A DNA stretch of 64,000 nt from Aeromicrobium phoceense (GCF_013868155.1 NZ_JACEOG010000002.1:434001-498000), one strand, 5' to 3'; positions 1 to 8,984 are shown, numbered from the stretch's first letter. A program made the numbers and translations. Notes: generated by a model from the letters alone, not told the origin.

Positions 1-973
1 CCCGGGTCTCGAGCAGCGTGGTGAGCTCGGCGTCGGCCGCCTCGAGCCGCGGGTCCACCTCTGCGCCGTGCCCGTAGGCGTCCAGGGCGTCGGCGACCCG
101 GTGCATGGCCCGGGCGATCGGCTCGCGGACGTCGTCGCTCAGCACGGTCTGCGTCGACGGGTCACCCGGCACGCCGTGAGGACGCAGGAGGAGGTCGCTG
201 ATGTCGGACACCAGCAGGGAGATGCGGTCGAGGCCGTCGGCCTCCTCGGTGAGGACCGCGAGGGCGTCGCGGTGGCGTCGCGCCCGCGCGTTCGCGGTGA
301 GCGACTCGTGGACCTGCGAGACGGCGTCGCGCATCTGGGTCCGGGCGCGTCGGAGCTCGGAGTGCTCGCGGTGCCACTGGTCGAGGGTCGGCAGATCGTG
401 CTCGACCATGAGGTCGGCGATCTCGCGCAGCTGCTCCGCGAGCACCTCGCGCGTGCGGCCGACCGCCGCCCGTGCGGGTGCGAGCGGCAGCGGCGGCGCG
501 ACCATGTTGACGACGATCCCCACGAGCGCGCCGAACAGGGTGAGGCCCCCGTACGCGCCGATGAACTGCGCCTCGCCGTGGCCGATGATCAGCGTGAAGA
601 CCGCGGCCGTGGGTGCCCATCCGCCCATGGCGCCCAGCACGCGCCACCCGGCCACGCTGACCGACAGCGCGACAACGAGCGCCAGGGTGAACGCCGCGAC
701 GTTGTCGCCCGTCGCGGTGTCGACCAGCCAGGCGATGACGCCGCCGACGACGATCGCGCCGACCGCCTGCAGCGACTCGCGCACCGAGCCGGCCAGGGTC
801 GACGTCGTCGCGATGATCGCGCCGAACGGCGCGTAGTACGGGTAGTCCTGCGAGCCGGGGACGAAACGCACGAGGATCCAGGCAATCGCGGCGGCGACGG
901 CCGCGCGCAGCGCGAGGGCGATCCGTGGGTGATTCACCCACCGGTCGAGGAGCCACGCGCGCGCTGTTTCCAT
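1..973 (-). CDS. FUSC-family (aromatic-acid-exporter-like) membrane protein, C-terminus cut off
   Basis: The gene starts at ATG 973 on the minus strand and runs out of the window at position 1; about 324 residues are visible. Hydrophobic segments lie near residues 19-37, 48-62, 69-84, 92-107, 118-130 and 138-158. They are followed by a long charged helical region rich in Arg and Glu. Six clustered helices plus a cytoplasmic helical part is the layout of FUSC/ArAE-type proteins, which are proton-driven exporters of aromatic or other organic acids. The substrate cannot be told from sequence. GAAGGG lies directly against the ATG, so the ribosome-site spacing is poor. It follows the oxidoreductase at 1035-1991 by 61 bp on the same strand and could be co-transcribed with it. 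Confidence 0.75.
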   Translation of the reverse strand, partial: METARAWLLDRWVNHPRIALALRAAVAAAIAWILVRFVPGSQDYPYYAPFGAIIATTSTLAGSVRESLQAVGAIVVGGVIAWLVDTATGDNVAAFTLALVVALSVSVAGWRVLGAMGGWAPTAAVFTLIIGHGEAQFIGAYGGLTLFGALVGIVVNMVAPPLPLAPARAAVGRTREVLAEQLREIADLMVEHDLPTLDQWHREHSELRRARTQMRDAVSQVHESLTANARARRHRDALAVLTEEADGLDRISLLVSDISDLLLRPHGVPGDPSTQTVLSDDVREPIARAMHRVADALDAYGHGAEVDPRLEAADAELTTLLETR

Positions 974-1034
974 CCCTTCACCGTGGCACGCGGCGGCAAG
1001 ACGGGCACGTCGGAATGCCGGGCGGCCCGCTGGA

Positions 1035-1991
1035 TCAGCGCGGCACCACCAGCACGACCTTCCCCACCGCGGTGCGCGTCTCGAGGGCCCGGTGGGCCTC
1101 GGCCGCCTCGGCGAGGGTCAGCACCGTCCCGACGTGCGGCACGCGGGTCCCGTCCGCCGCAGCGGTCAGCGCCGCCCGCTCGAACTCATCGATCCGGTCG
1201 AGGATCGGCGGACCCAGCACGTCGATCACCCGTCGCTGCGGGTCGGCGTAGTCGTTCTGCACACCCGAGGACCAGCCGAAGCGCACGAGACGACCTCCCG
1301 GCGCGAGGCCGCGGTACAGCGCGCGCCCGATGGGTCCCGCGACGCCGTCGAGGACGACGGTGGGGATTCCGGCGTCGCGGAGATGGAGCTGCCAGTCGGG
1401 GGAGCGGTGGTCGATGACGAGAGTGGCGCCGAACCGCGAGGCGAGCGCGGTCTTGTCCGGACCGCCGGCCAGCCCCACGGTCCGTGCGCCGACGTTCGCC
1501 GCGCCCTGGAGCAGCAGCGGGCCGAGTCCGCCGGCCGCCGAGGTCACCACGACGACGTCCTCGGGCACCAGCTCGGCGAGCTCCAGGATCGCGGTGGCGG
1601 TGCGACCCGTCCCGATCGCGGCCACGGCGGTGCCGGCGTCCATCCCGTCGGGGATCGGGTGGGCGCGCCCGGCGTCGACGACCGCCTGCTCCGCGTAGCC
1701 ACCGCCACCGAAGCCGAGATGTGCCACGACGCGGCGTCCGAGCCACTCCGCGTCGACGTCCGGGCCGATCCGGTCGACCACGCCTGCCGCCTCGCGGCCG
1801 GGGACGAGCGGCAGCTCGGGCGCCGGTCCGGCTCCGAACGCCTCCCCGGCACGGATGGAGGTGTCGAGCAGGTGCACGCCGGCTGCCTCGACGGCGATAC
1901 GGAGCTGGCCTGGTGCCGGTTCCGGATCGGGGAGGGTCTCCAGGCGCAGGACGTCGGCGGGGCCGAACTCGTGGTGTCGTATCGCGTGCAT
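1035..1991 (-). CDS. zinc-type alcohol dehydrogenase / NADPH:quinone oxidoreductase (MDR superfamily)
   Basis: 318 residues. The N-terminal GroES-like part (about 1-120) begins MHAIRHHEFGP and carries the PGREAAGVVDRIG segment. The Rossmann part holds the dinucleotide motif TSAAGGLGPLLLQGA (about 150-165), and the protein ends with the family's GKVVLVV strand. There is no structural-zinc cysteine set, as in quinone-oxidoreductase (QOR/zeta-crystallin) members that reduce quinones or enones with NADPH. I chose ATG 1991 rather than the in-frame TTG at 2012 because the TTG lies inside a MerR-type operator. From ATG 1991 the gene is leaderless, with a predicted -10 at 1998-2003. Induction by an electrophile- or redox-sensing MerR/SoxR protein is likely; that regulator is not in the window. 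Confidence 0.85.
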   Translation of the reverse strand: MHAIRHHEFGPADVLRLETLPDPEPAPGQLRIAVEAAGVHLLDTSIRAGEAFGAGPAPELPLVPGREAAGVVDRIGPDVDAEWLGRRVVAHLGFGGGGYAEQAVVDAGRAHPIPDGMDAGTAVAAIGTGRTATAILELAELVPEDVVVVTSAAGGLGPLLLQGAANVGARTVGLAGGPDKTALASRFGATLVIDHRSPDWQLHLRDAGIPTVVLDGVAGPIGRALYRGLAPGGRLVRFGWSSGVQNDYADPQRRVIDVLGPPILDRIDEFERAALTAAADGTRVPHVGTVLTLAEAAEAHRALETRTAVGKVVLVVPR

Positions 1992-1997
1992 GAGCCC

Positions 1998-2028
1998 ATG
2001 AGACAACCTCAACCGGAGTTGAGGTCAA
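1998..2028 (-). promoter_or_regulatory. MerR/SoxR-type promoter-operator of the oxidoreductase
   Basis: On the minus strand TTGACC (-35, 2023-2028) and TCTCAT (-10, 1998-2003) are separated by 19 bp, the over-long spacer typical of MerR-family promoters. The spacer region carries the dyad CCTCAAC-N4-GTTGAGG (2007-2024), whose outer bases match the 18-bp SoxR box (CCTCAA...TTGAGG). The -10 ends 6 nt before ATG 1991, so the transcript would be leaderless. Confidence 0.72.
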
Positions 2029-2079
2029 GGGTGCTCGTCGCGCGTGCCGAAGGCGTCCTCCGTGCGTAGGGTCGTGGGC

Positions 2080-2718
2080 ATGACGCCGATCCTGCTGACG
2101 TCCGACGATCCCCGCGGCATCCTGCTGTTCGCCCCTGGTGCGGGCGGCGACCCGTCCCGCTACGAGCGGCTGCTCCGCGCCGCCGCCGACGCGGGCTTCA
2201 TCGTGGCCGCGCCGGCCCATCACCTGACCGAGATCTTCACCGACGACGTGGTGCGTGAGCGCGTGTCCGCGCTTCGGGTGCCGCTGACGGAGATCGGGCG
2301 GGATGACCTCCCCGTCGTGGCGGCCGGGCACTCGCTGGGCGGGTGCGCGGCGCTGTGCCTCGCGGGTGCCCAACCGCGGAACCGTCAGGGAGAGGCGTTC
2401 GAGGTCCCCACGGAGCCGCGGGTCTCGCGCGTCATCGTGCTCGCGCCGGCGACCGGCTGGTTCGCCGGGCCCGACGCCCTCGACGAGGTCACGGTGCCGG
2501 TCACCGCGTTCGTCGGGTCGGAGGACGACGTGACACCCCCGGAGTCGGCCGAGGTGCTGCGCCCGGCTCCGGCCGGACTCGACCTGCGTCGCTACGAGGG
2601 CGTCGGCCACTTCGACTTCATGTCGCCGCTGCCGTCGAACAAGGTGCCCACGCCGGGCCTGGACCACGACGCCTTCCAGGACCGCTTCGTCGCGGAGTTC
2701 GTCGCAGCACTGGGCTAG
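2080..2718 (+). CDS. alpha/beta hydrolase
   Basis: 212 residues. The sequence has an early strand-turn with FAPGAGGD (oxyanion region), the nucleophile elbow GHSLGG (about 75-80), a late acidic region (SEDDVTPPES) and a C-terminal histidine in GVGHFDF. This order (Ser, Asp/Glu, His) is the alpha/beta-hydrolase catalytic triad, and the arrangement resembles small dienelactone-hydrolase or chlorophyllase-like enzymes. The substrate is unknown. ATG 2080 is preferred over an upstream in-frame ATG at 2044 because TAGGGT (2067-2072) ends 7 nt before it, the local leaderless-promoter pattern. It is divergent from the MerR-box oxidoreductase, with 88 bp between the two start codons. Confidence 0.8.
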   Translation: MTPILLTSDDPRGILLFAPGAGGDPSRYERLLRAAADAGFIVAAPAHHLTEIFTDDVVRERVSALRVPLTEIGRDDLPVVAAGHSLGGCAALCLAGAQPRNRQGEAFEVPTEPRVSRVIVLAPATGWFAGPDALDEVTVPVTAFVGSEDDVTPPESAEVLRPAPAGLDLRRYEGVGHFDFMSPLPSNKVPTPGLDHDAFQDRFVAEFVAALG

Positions 2719-2743
2719 CCGTCGCACGACGCAGGCCTGGCGC

Positions 2744-2749
2744 TAGCCT
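2744..2749 (+). promoter_or_regulatory. predicted -10 of the thiamine operon
   Basis: TAGCCT sits about 12 bp before the first conserved base of the TPP aptamer, so transcription should start near 2756 and include the whole riboswitch. Confidence 0.5.
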
Positions 2750-2756
2750 GTGAGCG

Positions 2757-2834
2757 CCAAGACACGGGGTGCCCCGCCGGGGCTGAGATCACACCCGTCG
2801 AACCTGATCTAGTTCGCACTAGCGAAGGGATGTC
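2757..2834 (+). promoter_or_regulatory. TPP riboswitch (THI element)
   Basis: The conserved aptamer blocks are in order: ACACGGGGTGCCC (from 2762), GGCTGAGAT (2780-2789), ACACCC, GAACCTGATCTAG (2800-2812) and CACTAGCGAAGGGA (2817-2830). GACA (2761-2764) can pair with TGTC (2831-2834) to close P1. The only ribosome-binding site of thiM, GAAGGGA (2824-2830), is the 3' edge of the aptamer. TPP binding should therefore hide it and control translation initiation; no separate terminator hairpin is visible. Confidence 0.95.
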
Positions 2835-2837
2835 GCG

Positions 2838-3647
2838 ATGTCGCGCACGCCTGAAGACCTGCTCACCTCCACCACTGAGGCCCTGGCCCGGGTGCGCGCG
2901 GACGCGCCCCTCGTGCAGTGCCTCACCAACAGCGTCGTGGTGAACTTCACCGCCAACGCCCTGCTGTCCGTGGGCGCCGCCCCCGCGATGGTCGACGTGC
3001 CCGAGGAGGCCGGACCGTTCGCCACGGTCGCCGGGGGCCTGCTGATCAACCTCGGCACCCCGGCCGGGGAGCAGCGCGAGGCCATGCTCGAGGCGGCCTC
3101 GGCGGCTGCGGAGGCTGGCACGCCGTGGGTGCTCGACCCCGTGGCGGTCGGATCCCTTCCGGTCCGCACCCCGTTCGCCCACCGGCTGCGCGACCTGCGG
3201 CCGACGGTGATCCGGGGCAACGCCTCGGAGATCATCGCGGTGGCCGGCGCGGGTGCCGGCGGCCGCGGCGTCGACTCCACCGACGACGTCGACGGGGCGC
3301 TGGACGTGGCCCGGAAGCTCGCCTCCACCACCGGGGGCGTCGTCGCCGTGTCCGGGCCGGTCGACGCCGTGACCGACGGCGAGCGCGTCGTGCGGATCGC
3401 CAACGGGGACGTGCTCCTGACCAAGGTCACGGGTGGTGGCTGTGCGCTCGGAGCGGTGATGGCCGCGTTCGCCGCCGTGACCGAGGACCCGTTCACGGCC
3501 ACGGTCGCCGCAGTCACCGTGTACACCGTGGCCGCGGAGCTGGCGGCTGAGCGCAGCGCAGGGCCCGGCAGCTTCGCCGCCTCGTTCATCGACGCGCTGG
3601 GCTCGGTCGGCGCGGCCGACCTCGCGGCGTGGGCGCGACTGTCATGA
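2838..3647 (+). CDS. thiM: hydroxyethylthiazole kinase
   Basis: 269 residues, the normal length. The enzyme phosphorylates 5-(2-hydroxyethyl)-4-methylthiazole with ATP, salvaging the thiazole half of thiamine. Family motifs are [16 protein letters not shown] near the start (substrate pocket), the WVLDPVAVG segment, and [10 protein letters not shown] with the conserved Cys202 in the phosphate/anion-hole region. It is the first gene of a three-gene operon directly behind a TPP riboswitch that contains its Shine-Dalgarno site. Its stop overlaps the start of thiE (ATGA at 3644-3647), so translation is coupled. Confidence 0.96.
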   Translation: MSRTPEDLLTSTTEALARVRADAPLVQCLTNSVVVNFTANALLSVGAAPAMVDVPEEAGPFATVAGGLLINLGTPAGEQREAMLEAASAAAEAGTPWVLDPVAVGSLPVRTPFAHRLRDLRPTVIRGNASEIIAVAGAGAGGRGVDSTDDVDGALDVARKLASTTGGVVAVSGPVDAVTDGERVVRIANGDVLLTKVTGGGCALGAVMAAFAAVTEDPFTATVAAVTVYTVAAELAAERSAGPGSFAASFIDALGSVGAADLAAWARLS

Positions 3648-4294
3648 CGGACCTGTCGGTGTACCTGGTGACCGACAGCGCCCTGGCCGCCTCACGGGGA
3701 CGCGACGTCGCCGGGACCGTGGCCGAGGCGGTGGCCGGGGGAGTGACGACCGTGCAGGTGCGCGAGAAGGACCTCCCGGCCGCGCGGTTCCTCGAGACCG
3801 TGCTGGCCGTGTCGCGGGCGCTGCCCGACGACGTCGCCCTGATCGTCAACGACCGGGTCGACGTGTTCCTGGCCGCGCGTGCCGCGGGTGCCCGGGTGAC
3901 GGGTGTGCACGTCGGGCAGTCCGACCTCCCGCCCTCGCTCGTGCGTCGGCTGGTGGGGGAGGGCGCGGTGATCGGCGTGAGCGCGGCGACTCCCGCCGAG
4001 CTCGCAGCGGCCGCCGCCGACCCCGGTCGCGTCGACTACGTCGGGGTGGGGGTGGTCCGGCAGACCGCCACCAAGACCGACGCGCCACCGCCCCTGGGGG
4101 TGGCGGGCTTCGCCGAGCTCGCGCGGTCGACGCAGCTGCCGACCGTCGCGATCGGCGGGATCAGGCTCGCCGACGTGGCTCCGCTGCGGGCCGCCGGTGC
4201 GGCGGGAGCCGCCGTGGTCTCCGGCATCTGCGCCGCGGAGGACCCGCGCCGCGCCGCGGCCGAGTTCGCGGCAGCCTGGGGAGGAGCGGCATGA
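3644..4294 (+). CDS. thiE: thiamine-phosphate synthase
   Basis: 216 residues. It joins HMP pyrophosphate and thiazole phosphate to thiamine monophosphate. Visible TIM-barrel motifs are [10 protein letters not shown] (pyrophosphate-binding Arg/Lys), [23 protein letters not shown], the YVGVGVV strand followed by T-A-T-K-T-D, and PTVAIGGI. The start is ATG 3644 in the ATGA overlap with thiM, five codons after an earlier in-frame ATG. Its own stop forms a second ATGA with the next gene. The operon lacks thiC, thiG, thiS and thiO, so locally it supports salvage and assembly rather than de novo ring synthesis. Confidence 0.95.
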   Translation: MTDLSVYLVTDSALAASRGRDVAGTVAEAVAGGVTTVQVREKDLPAARFLETVLAVSRALPDDVALIVNDRVDVFLAARAAGARVTGVHVGQSDLPPSLVRRLVGEGAVIGVSAATPAELAAAAADPGRVDYVGVGVVRQTATKTDAPPPLGVAGFAELARSTQLPTVAIGGIRLADVAPLRAAGAAGAAVVSGICAAEDPRRAAAEFAAAWGGAA

Positions 4295-5796
4295 GCGGGG
4301 GGAGCAGCGTGCCGCGCGTGCTCGCCATCGCGGGCACCGACCCGACGGGCGGTGCGGGGATCCAGGCCGACCTGAAGAGCATCGCGGCCTCCGGCGGCTA
4401 CGGCATGGCGGTGGTCACGGCGCTGGTGGCCCAGAACACCCGGGGCGTCCGCTCGGTCCACGTGCCGCCGACCGACTTCCTCGCCGAGCAGCTGGACGCG
4501 GTCAGCGAGGACGTGACCGTGGACGCGGTGAAGATCGGGATGCTGGCGGGCCGCGAGGTGATCGAGACGGTCGGGGCGTGGCTTCGCCGGACCCGACCGC
4601 CGGTGGTCGTGATCGACCCGGTCATGATCGCCACGAGCGGCGACCGCCTGCTCGACGCGGACGCCGAGCAGGCGCTGCGCGAGCTCCTGCCGCTGGCGCA
4701 CCTGATCACGCCGAACGTGGCCGAGCTCGCGGTGCTCGCGGGGCGTGCTCCGGCGGCCCGGTGGCCGGACGTCCTGGAGCAGGCGCGGGAGGTCTCGGCG
4801 ACCCACGACGTCGTCGTCCTGGCGAAGGGTGGGCACGTCGAGGGCGATGCCGTGCCGGACGCGCTCGTCGACGGGGGCGGCACCCGGCTCGGCGGCCGTG
4901 AGGTCGTGGAGTTCCCCGGAGCCAGGATCGCTACGACCAACACGCACGGGACGGGCTGCTCGCTGTCCTCGGCCGTGGCAACGCACCGAGCCCGCCTCGG
5001 GTCGTGGGAGCCGGCGACAGCCGAGGCGAAGCGGTGGCTGACCGAGAGCATCCGCCACGGAGCGTCCCTCGAGGTGGGCGGGGGCAACGGGCCGATCAGC
5101 CACTTCGCCGGGATGTGGAGTCGCGGCGGGACGGCCACCCGGCCCACCGCGGAGGAGGTCCGGGACCAGTGGTGGGACGGCGTGCGGGACGTGCGTGCCG
5201 CCATCGCCGAGTCCGCTTTCGTGAGGGGCTTGGCCGACGGCTCACTCTCCAAGGAGGCCTTCGGCGTCTACCTCGCGCAGGACGCGCTGTACCTCCGCGA
5301 CTACGCCCGCGTGCTCTCCGAGGCCAGCCGGCTCGCGCCCACCCTGGACGAGCAGTCGTTCTGGGCCGCCGGAGCCCACGGTGCGCTGGTCACCGAGCTT
5401 CAGCTGCACGCCGACTGGCTCGGCGACATGGAGCCGCCGCCTCCCGGGCCGGCCACCACGGCCTACCTCGATCACCTGCTGGCGACGGCGGCCCGCGGCG
5501 ACCATAGAGTGCTCGCCGCCGCGGTGCTGCCCTGCTACTGGATCTACGCCGACCTCGGGCGGGACCTGCAGGCCCGTGCGGTCGACGGGCACCCGTACCA
5601 GGAGTGGCTGCGCACCTACGGCGACCCGGCGTTCGCCGAGGCGACGGCGCGGGCCATCGACATCACCACCGAGTTGGCGACGTCCGCCGACGACGTGACC
5701 CGGGAGGCGATGTGGCACGCCTTCCGGGTCTCCGCGGAGCACGAGCTGGCCTTCTTCGAGGCGCCGCTGCGGATGACCGGTCCGGTTCCCTCATGA
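4291..5796 (+). CDS. thiD: fused HMP(-P) kinase ThiD and aminopyrimidine hydrolase TenA
   Basis: 501 residues in two parts. Residues about 8-260 are ThiD: AGTDPTGGAGIQADLK at the start, VIDPVMIATSG, the ITPN segment, and THGTGCSLSSA with Cys223; it phosphorylates HMP and HMP-P. Residues about 275-495 are TenA/thiaminase II: QDALYLRDYARV, LPCYWIYADLG with a Cys (415) at the usual TenA active-site position, and a C-terminal FEAPL helix. Keeping the Cys argues for the TenA_C type, which hydrolyses aminopyrimidine salvage products to HMP. The fusion couples recovery of HMP to its phosphorylation. Its last bases overlap the end of the convergent ABC permease by 6 bp. Confidence 0.93.
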   Translation: MSGGSSVPRVLAIAGTDPTGGAGIQADLKSIAASGGYGMAVVTALVAQNTRGVRSVHVPPTDFLAEQLDAVSEDVTVDAVKIGMLAGREVIETVGAWLRRTRPPVVVIDPVMIATSGDRLLDADAEQALRELLPLAHLITPNVAELAVLAGRAPAARWPDVLEQAREVSATHDVVVLAKGGHVEGDAVPDALVDGGGTRLGGREVVEFPGARIATTNTHGTGCSLSSAVATHRARLGSWEPATAEAKRWLTESIRHGASLEVGGGNGPISHFAGMWSRGGTATRPTAEEVRDQWWDGVRDVRAAIAESAFVRGLADGSLSKEAFGVYLAQDALYLRDYARVLSEASRLAPTLDEQSFWAAGAHGALVTELQLHADWLGDMEPPPPGPATTAYLDHLLATAARGDHRVLAAAVLPCYWIYADLGRDLQARAVDGHPYQEWLRTYGDPAFAEATARAIDITTELATSADDVTREAMWHAFRVSAEHELAFFEAPLRMTGPVPS

Positions 5797-8229
5797 GGTG
5801 AGCGGCGGCCGCTGCAAGATGCGACGCGTCGCCCCCCGCATCGACGTCAGCGCGGCGAGCATCACGACGGCGCCGATCGCGGGGATGACCCACAGCGGTC
5901 CCTGGGGCCACGGCCTCGCGAGGACGCCGAGGCCGAGGATCGACATCGGCAGCACGGAGAGCACCGTTCCCGCCGCGATCGCGAGGCTCCCGAGGAGCAG
6001 CGCCTCGCGGGTGACCATCGAGCGGATCTGGCGCGGCGTTGCACCGAGCATGCGGAGCGTGGACATCTCCTCACGCCGGCGCCGCGTGGTCGTGCGCAGG
6101 CTGCTCGCCACGGCGACCAGCACATACCCCAGCATCGGGAGCAGCACGATGAGGTTGAGCCAGCGCTGCGGGTCGGACCCGCTGCCGGTCAGCGAGGTCG
6201 CCGCGGTGACCGCGTGGTCGGGGTGGCTCGCCGCCCAGCCGTCGAGCGCCGCCGGGTCGCCCGAGACCAGCGCGGCGTCCGCCGAGCGCGCGAGCCCGTG
6301 CGCTGCCAGCAGCTCGGTGGACGCCACGACCGTGCCGAAACCGAAGCCGCGCCGGTAGGTCGCAACGACCTCGGGACTGACCGGGTCGCCGTTGGCGAGC
6401 CGCAGCTCGACGCGGTCGCCGACGTCGAGGCCCCACCGCCGTGCCGTCGACGCGTCGAGGGCGACGGTCTCGCCGCGGAGGTCGGCCAGGCCGCCAGCGG
6501 CGACGTCGAGGTCGACCACACGATCGGCGTCGGGGCCGAGCCCGAGCGCCGGGAACCGCTCCGTCGTCGCGTCGCCCAGCATCCGGCTCGTTCGCACCAC
6601 CGAGGTGGACACCATCGGCACCGCCGCGTCGACGCCCGCGGTGTCACCGAGGGACGCGACGTCGGCCGCGGTCAGGGCTCCCGTGATGGTCGCGTCGGCT
6701 GTCATGCCCGCGGCCTGCTCGGCGGAAGTCGCCCGCTCGAGCGTGGACTGGGCGAACACCTGGGCCACGGTGAGACCGAACGCGAGCGCCAGCACGGTCA
6801 CCGCGCCGGCGGTTCGCAGCGCGTAGGCGTGGGTCTGGTGGAGCGCCAGCCAGCGCGTGACGGGCGCTCGCTCGCCACGGCGTTCCGCCAGCCGGCCGGT
6901 GACGGCACGTGCCAGCGCGGGTCCGCACAGCGCGAGGCCGACGATGCCGAGCAGGGTCCCGCTCACGGCGGAGAGGAACGCCTCCTCGCCGGTGACGACC
7001 AGCGCACCGAAGGCAGGTGCCAGCGAGAGGACGACCAGCCCGAGGCCGAGCCCGGTGCGCACCCGCGACGGCTGCCGCGGCTCGACCTGGGCGTCGCCCA
7101 TGGCCTCCGTCGCCGGGCGCCGTGACGCGCGGAACGTCGCGCCGCGGGCGGCGAGCTGGACCACGACCAGGGTCAGTGCGACCACCACCAGGCCGGCGAT
7201 CGGTGAGTGCACCACGGGGACCACGACGGGGAGGACGCCGCGCTCGGCCAGCTGGTCGCAGAACCATCCGGCCGCGAGGTACCCGAGGGCCACGCCGGGG
7301 AGGAGCCCGCAGGCCGCCGCCACGGTGGCCTGCCGCGCCACGAGTCCTCGGACCTGCCGAGGCGTCGCCCCGACGGCACGCAGCAGGGCCAGCTCGCGGC
7401 GCTGGTTCGCGACCGAGGTCGCCATGGCGCTCGCGACGATGCAGCCCACCAGGAGCAGCAAGGTGCCGGCGAGGGAGGCGGCCAGCGCCACCAGCTCGAG
7501 CCTCGCGTTGCCGACGGCGAGGGACTCCACGGCCCCGCGTGCGTCGCCCGTCGTCACGGCGTACTCGCCGCCCACGACGTCCTCGATCGCGGCGGCGACG
7601 GCGGCGATGTCCGCATCGTCGCTCACGCGGATGGCGAGGAGGTCGCTGGCGCCGCCGGGCAGCGCGGCGAGGTCGCTCATGGTCGACGTGGCGAGGTGGA
7701 CGCCGGGACCGGGGGCGTCGACGATGCCGCTGACCAGCAGGTTGCGGCGTGTCTCACCGACTCCGACCGCGAGACGGTCGCCGACCTCGATCCCGGCGAT
7801 CTCCTCGTCCACCACCACGGCGTCCGGGCCGGGGGCCGCGCCGCGCAGCGCCGGGTCGCCGAGGTCGGCGACCGGCCACGGGTGCGCCTCGACGGTCCGG
7901 GTCACCCCGTCGGTGGTGATCGAGAGTGGCAGTCCCACGTCGGCCGCCACGGCCGACACCCCCGGAACTCGACCGACCCGCTCAACGAGGTCGGCAGGGA
8001 CCGTCGCGCGCTCGGGCAGCCGCACGTCGAAGTCCTCGACGACGGGGACGCGCTGGGCCGCGGAGACCAGGATCTCGGCGTCCGCCAGGCGCGTGGGAGG
8101 TACCTCCGCGCGCAGGCTCGTCTCGGTCAGCACCGCTCCCACGGTGATGAAGGCGCTGCCGCCGAGGATCGCGAAGGCGAGCCCCACGAGGGCACCGACG
8201 TGGCCCCGGGCCAGGGCACGGGCGGACAT
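5791..8229 (-). CDS. ABC transporter permease, FtsX/MacB type with duplicated core
   Basis: 812 residues. It has an N-terminal membrane anchor (about 10-34), a large extracytoplasmic region, and a first three-helix FtsX core (about 265-385) containing NQRRELALLRAVGATPRQVRGLVARQ. A second hydrophobic/extracytoplasmic stretch and a second FtsX core at the C-terminus follow, the latter with REEMSTLRMLGATPRQIRSMVTREA. The paired 'LR-x-x-GATPRQ' coupling helices are diagnostic of the duplicated actinobacterial permeases that work with a MacB-like ATPase in export of antimicrobials or envelope components. The start is ATG 8229, sharing one base with the ATPase stop (TGATG). The frame stays open far upstream on this strand, but that is only chance read-through. 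Confidence 0.9.
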   Translation of the reverse strand: MSARALARGHVGALVGLAFAILGGSAFITVGAVLTETSLRAEVPPTRLADAEILVSAAQRVPVVEDFDVRLPERATVPADLVERVGRVPGVSAVAADVGLPLSITTDGVTRTVEAHPWPVADLGDPALRGAAPGPDAVVVDEEIAGIEVGDRLAVGVGETRRNLLVSGIVDAPGPGVHLATSTMSDLAALPGGASDLLAIRVSDDADIAAVAAAIEDVVGGEYAVTTGDARGAVESLAVGNARLELVALAASLAGTLLLLVGCIVASAMATSVANQRRELALLRAVGATPRQVRGLVARQATVAAACGLLPGVALGYLAAGWFCDQLAERGVLPVVVPVVHSPIAGLVVVALTLVVVQLAARGATFRASRRPATEAMGDAQVEPRQPSRVRTGLGLGLVVLSLAPAFGALVVTGEEAFLSAVSGTLLGIVGLALCGPALARAVTGRLAERRGERAPVTRWLALHQTHAYALRTAGAVTVLALAFGLTVAQVFAQSTLERATSAEQAAGMTADATITGALTAADVASLGDTAGVDAAVPMVSTSVVRTSRMLGDATTERFPALGLGPDADRVVDLDVAAGGLADLRGETVALDASTARRWGLDVGDRVELRLANGDPVSPEVVATYRRGFGFGTVVASTELLAAHGLARSADAALVSGDPAALDGWAASHPDHAVTAATSLTGSGSDPQRWLNLIVLLPMLGYVLVAVASSLRTTTRRRREEMSTLRMLGATPRQIRSMVTREALLLGSLAIAAGTVLSVLPMSILGLGVLARPWPQGPLWVIPAIGAVVMLAALTSMRGATRRILQRPPLTS

Positions 8230-8957
8230 CACCGGACTCCGACCAGGCTGCCGGCGAGCGTCTCGGCCGTGGGTGCGGCGAGGTACTCGCGGATGCGCCC
8301 GTCGGCCACGACCACGGTGGCGTGGGCGCGGTGGGCGGCGCGCGGGTCGTGGGTGACCATCACGACGGTCTGGCCGAAGTCGTCGACGAGGTCGCGCAAC
8401 AGCCCGAGCACGTCGCTCGCGGTGTGGGCGTCGAGCGCGCCGGTCGGCTCGTCGGCGAAGACCACCTCGGGCCGGGCGGCGAGCGACCGGGCGATCGCCA
8501 CCCGCTGCTGCTGACCACCGGACAGCTCGGCAGGCCGCCGCTCCAGGTACGGTCGCAGGCCGATCCGGTCGACCACCCGGTCCAGCCAGGCGCTGTCTCC
8601 GTCGGTGCCCGCCAGCCGCAGCGGCAGGGTGATGTTCTCCCGCACGCTCAGCGACGGCAGCAGGTTGTACGACTGGAAGACGAAGCCGACGGCGTCGCGC
8701 CGCACCAGCGTGCGCCGGGTCTCGTTCAGCCCGGAGATCTCGCGACCGCCGATGAGGACCTGCCCCGAGGTCGGCACGTCGAGGCCCGCGGCGCACTGCA
8801 GCAGCGTCGACTTGCCCGACCCGGACGGGCCCATGACGGCCAGGAAGGTACCCCGCGGCACCTGCAGGCTGACGCGGTCGAGGGCGTGGACCGTGCCGTA
8901 GGTCTTGGTGACGTCGCGCAGTTCCAGCGCGTGGTTCGAAGGAGTCTGGAAGCTCAT
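8229..8957 (-). CDS. ABC transporter ATP-binding protein (MacB/LolD-like)
   Basis: 242 residues. The Walker A motif GPSGSGKST is at 43-51, the Q-loop at FVFQSYNLLP, the signature LSGGQQQRVAIARSL, Walker B EVVFADEPTGALD, and the H-loop VMVTHD. 'DEPTGALD' and the QSYNLLP loop are typical of LolD/MacB-type ATPases paired with FtsX-like permeases. It forms a two-gene operon with the permease and is read divergently from the kinase at 9067. TAGCGT on the minus strand (8964-8969) ends 6 nt before the ATG, so the messenger is probably leaderless. Control by the adjacent two-component system is likely. Confidence 0.94.
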   Translation of the reverse strand: MSFQTPSNHALELRDVTKTYGTVHALDRVSLQVPRGTFLAVMGPSGSGKSTLLQCAAGLDVPTSGQVLIGGREISGLNETRRTLVRRDAVGFVFQSYNLLPSLSVRENITLPLRLAGTDGDSAWLDRVVDRIGLRPYLERRPAELSGGQQQRVAIARSLAARPEVVFADEPTGALDAHTASDVLGLLRDLVDDFGQTVVMVTHDPRAAHRAHATVVVADGRIREYLAAPTAETLAGSLVGVR

Positions 8958-8963
8958 GCCTCG

Positions 8964-8969
8964 ACGCTA
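8964..8969 (-). promoter_or_regulatory. leaderless -10 of the ABC exporter operon
   Basis: TAGCGT on the minus strand, 6 nt upstream of ATG 8957, with no purine-rich ribosome site. It mirrors the TAGCGT that serves the divergent kinase gene. Confidence 0.55.
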
Positions 8970-8984
8970 GGAAATCCGGACCCG

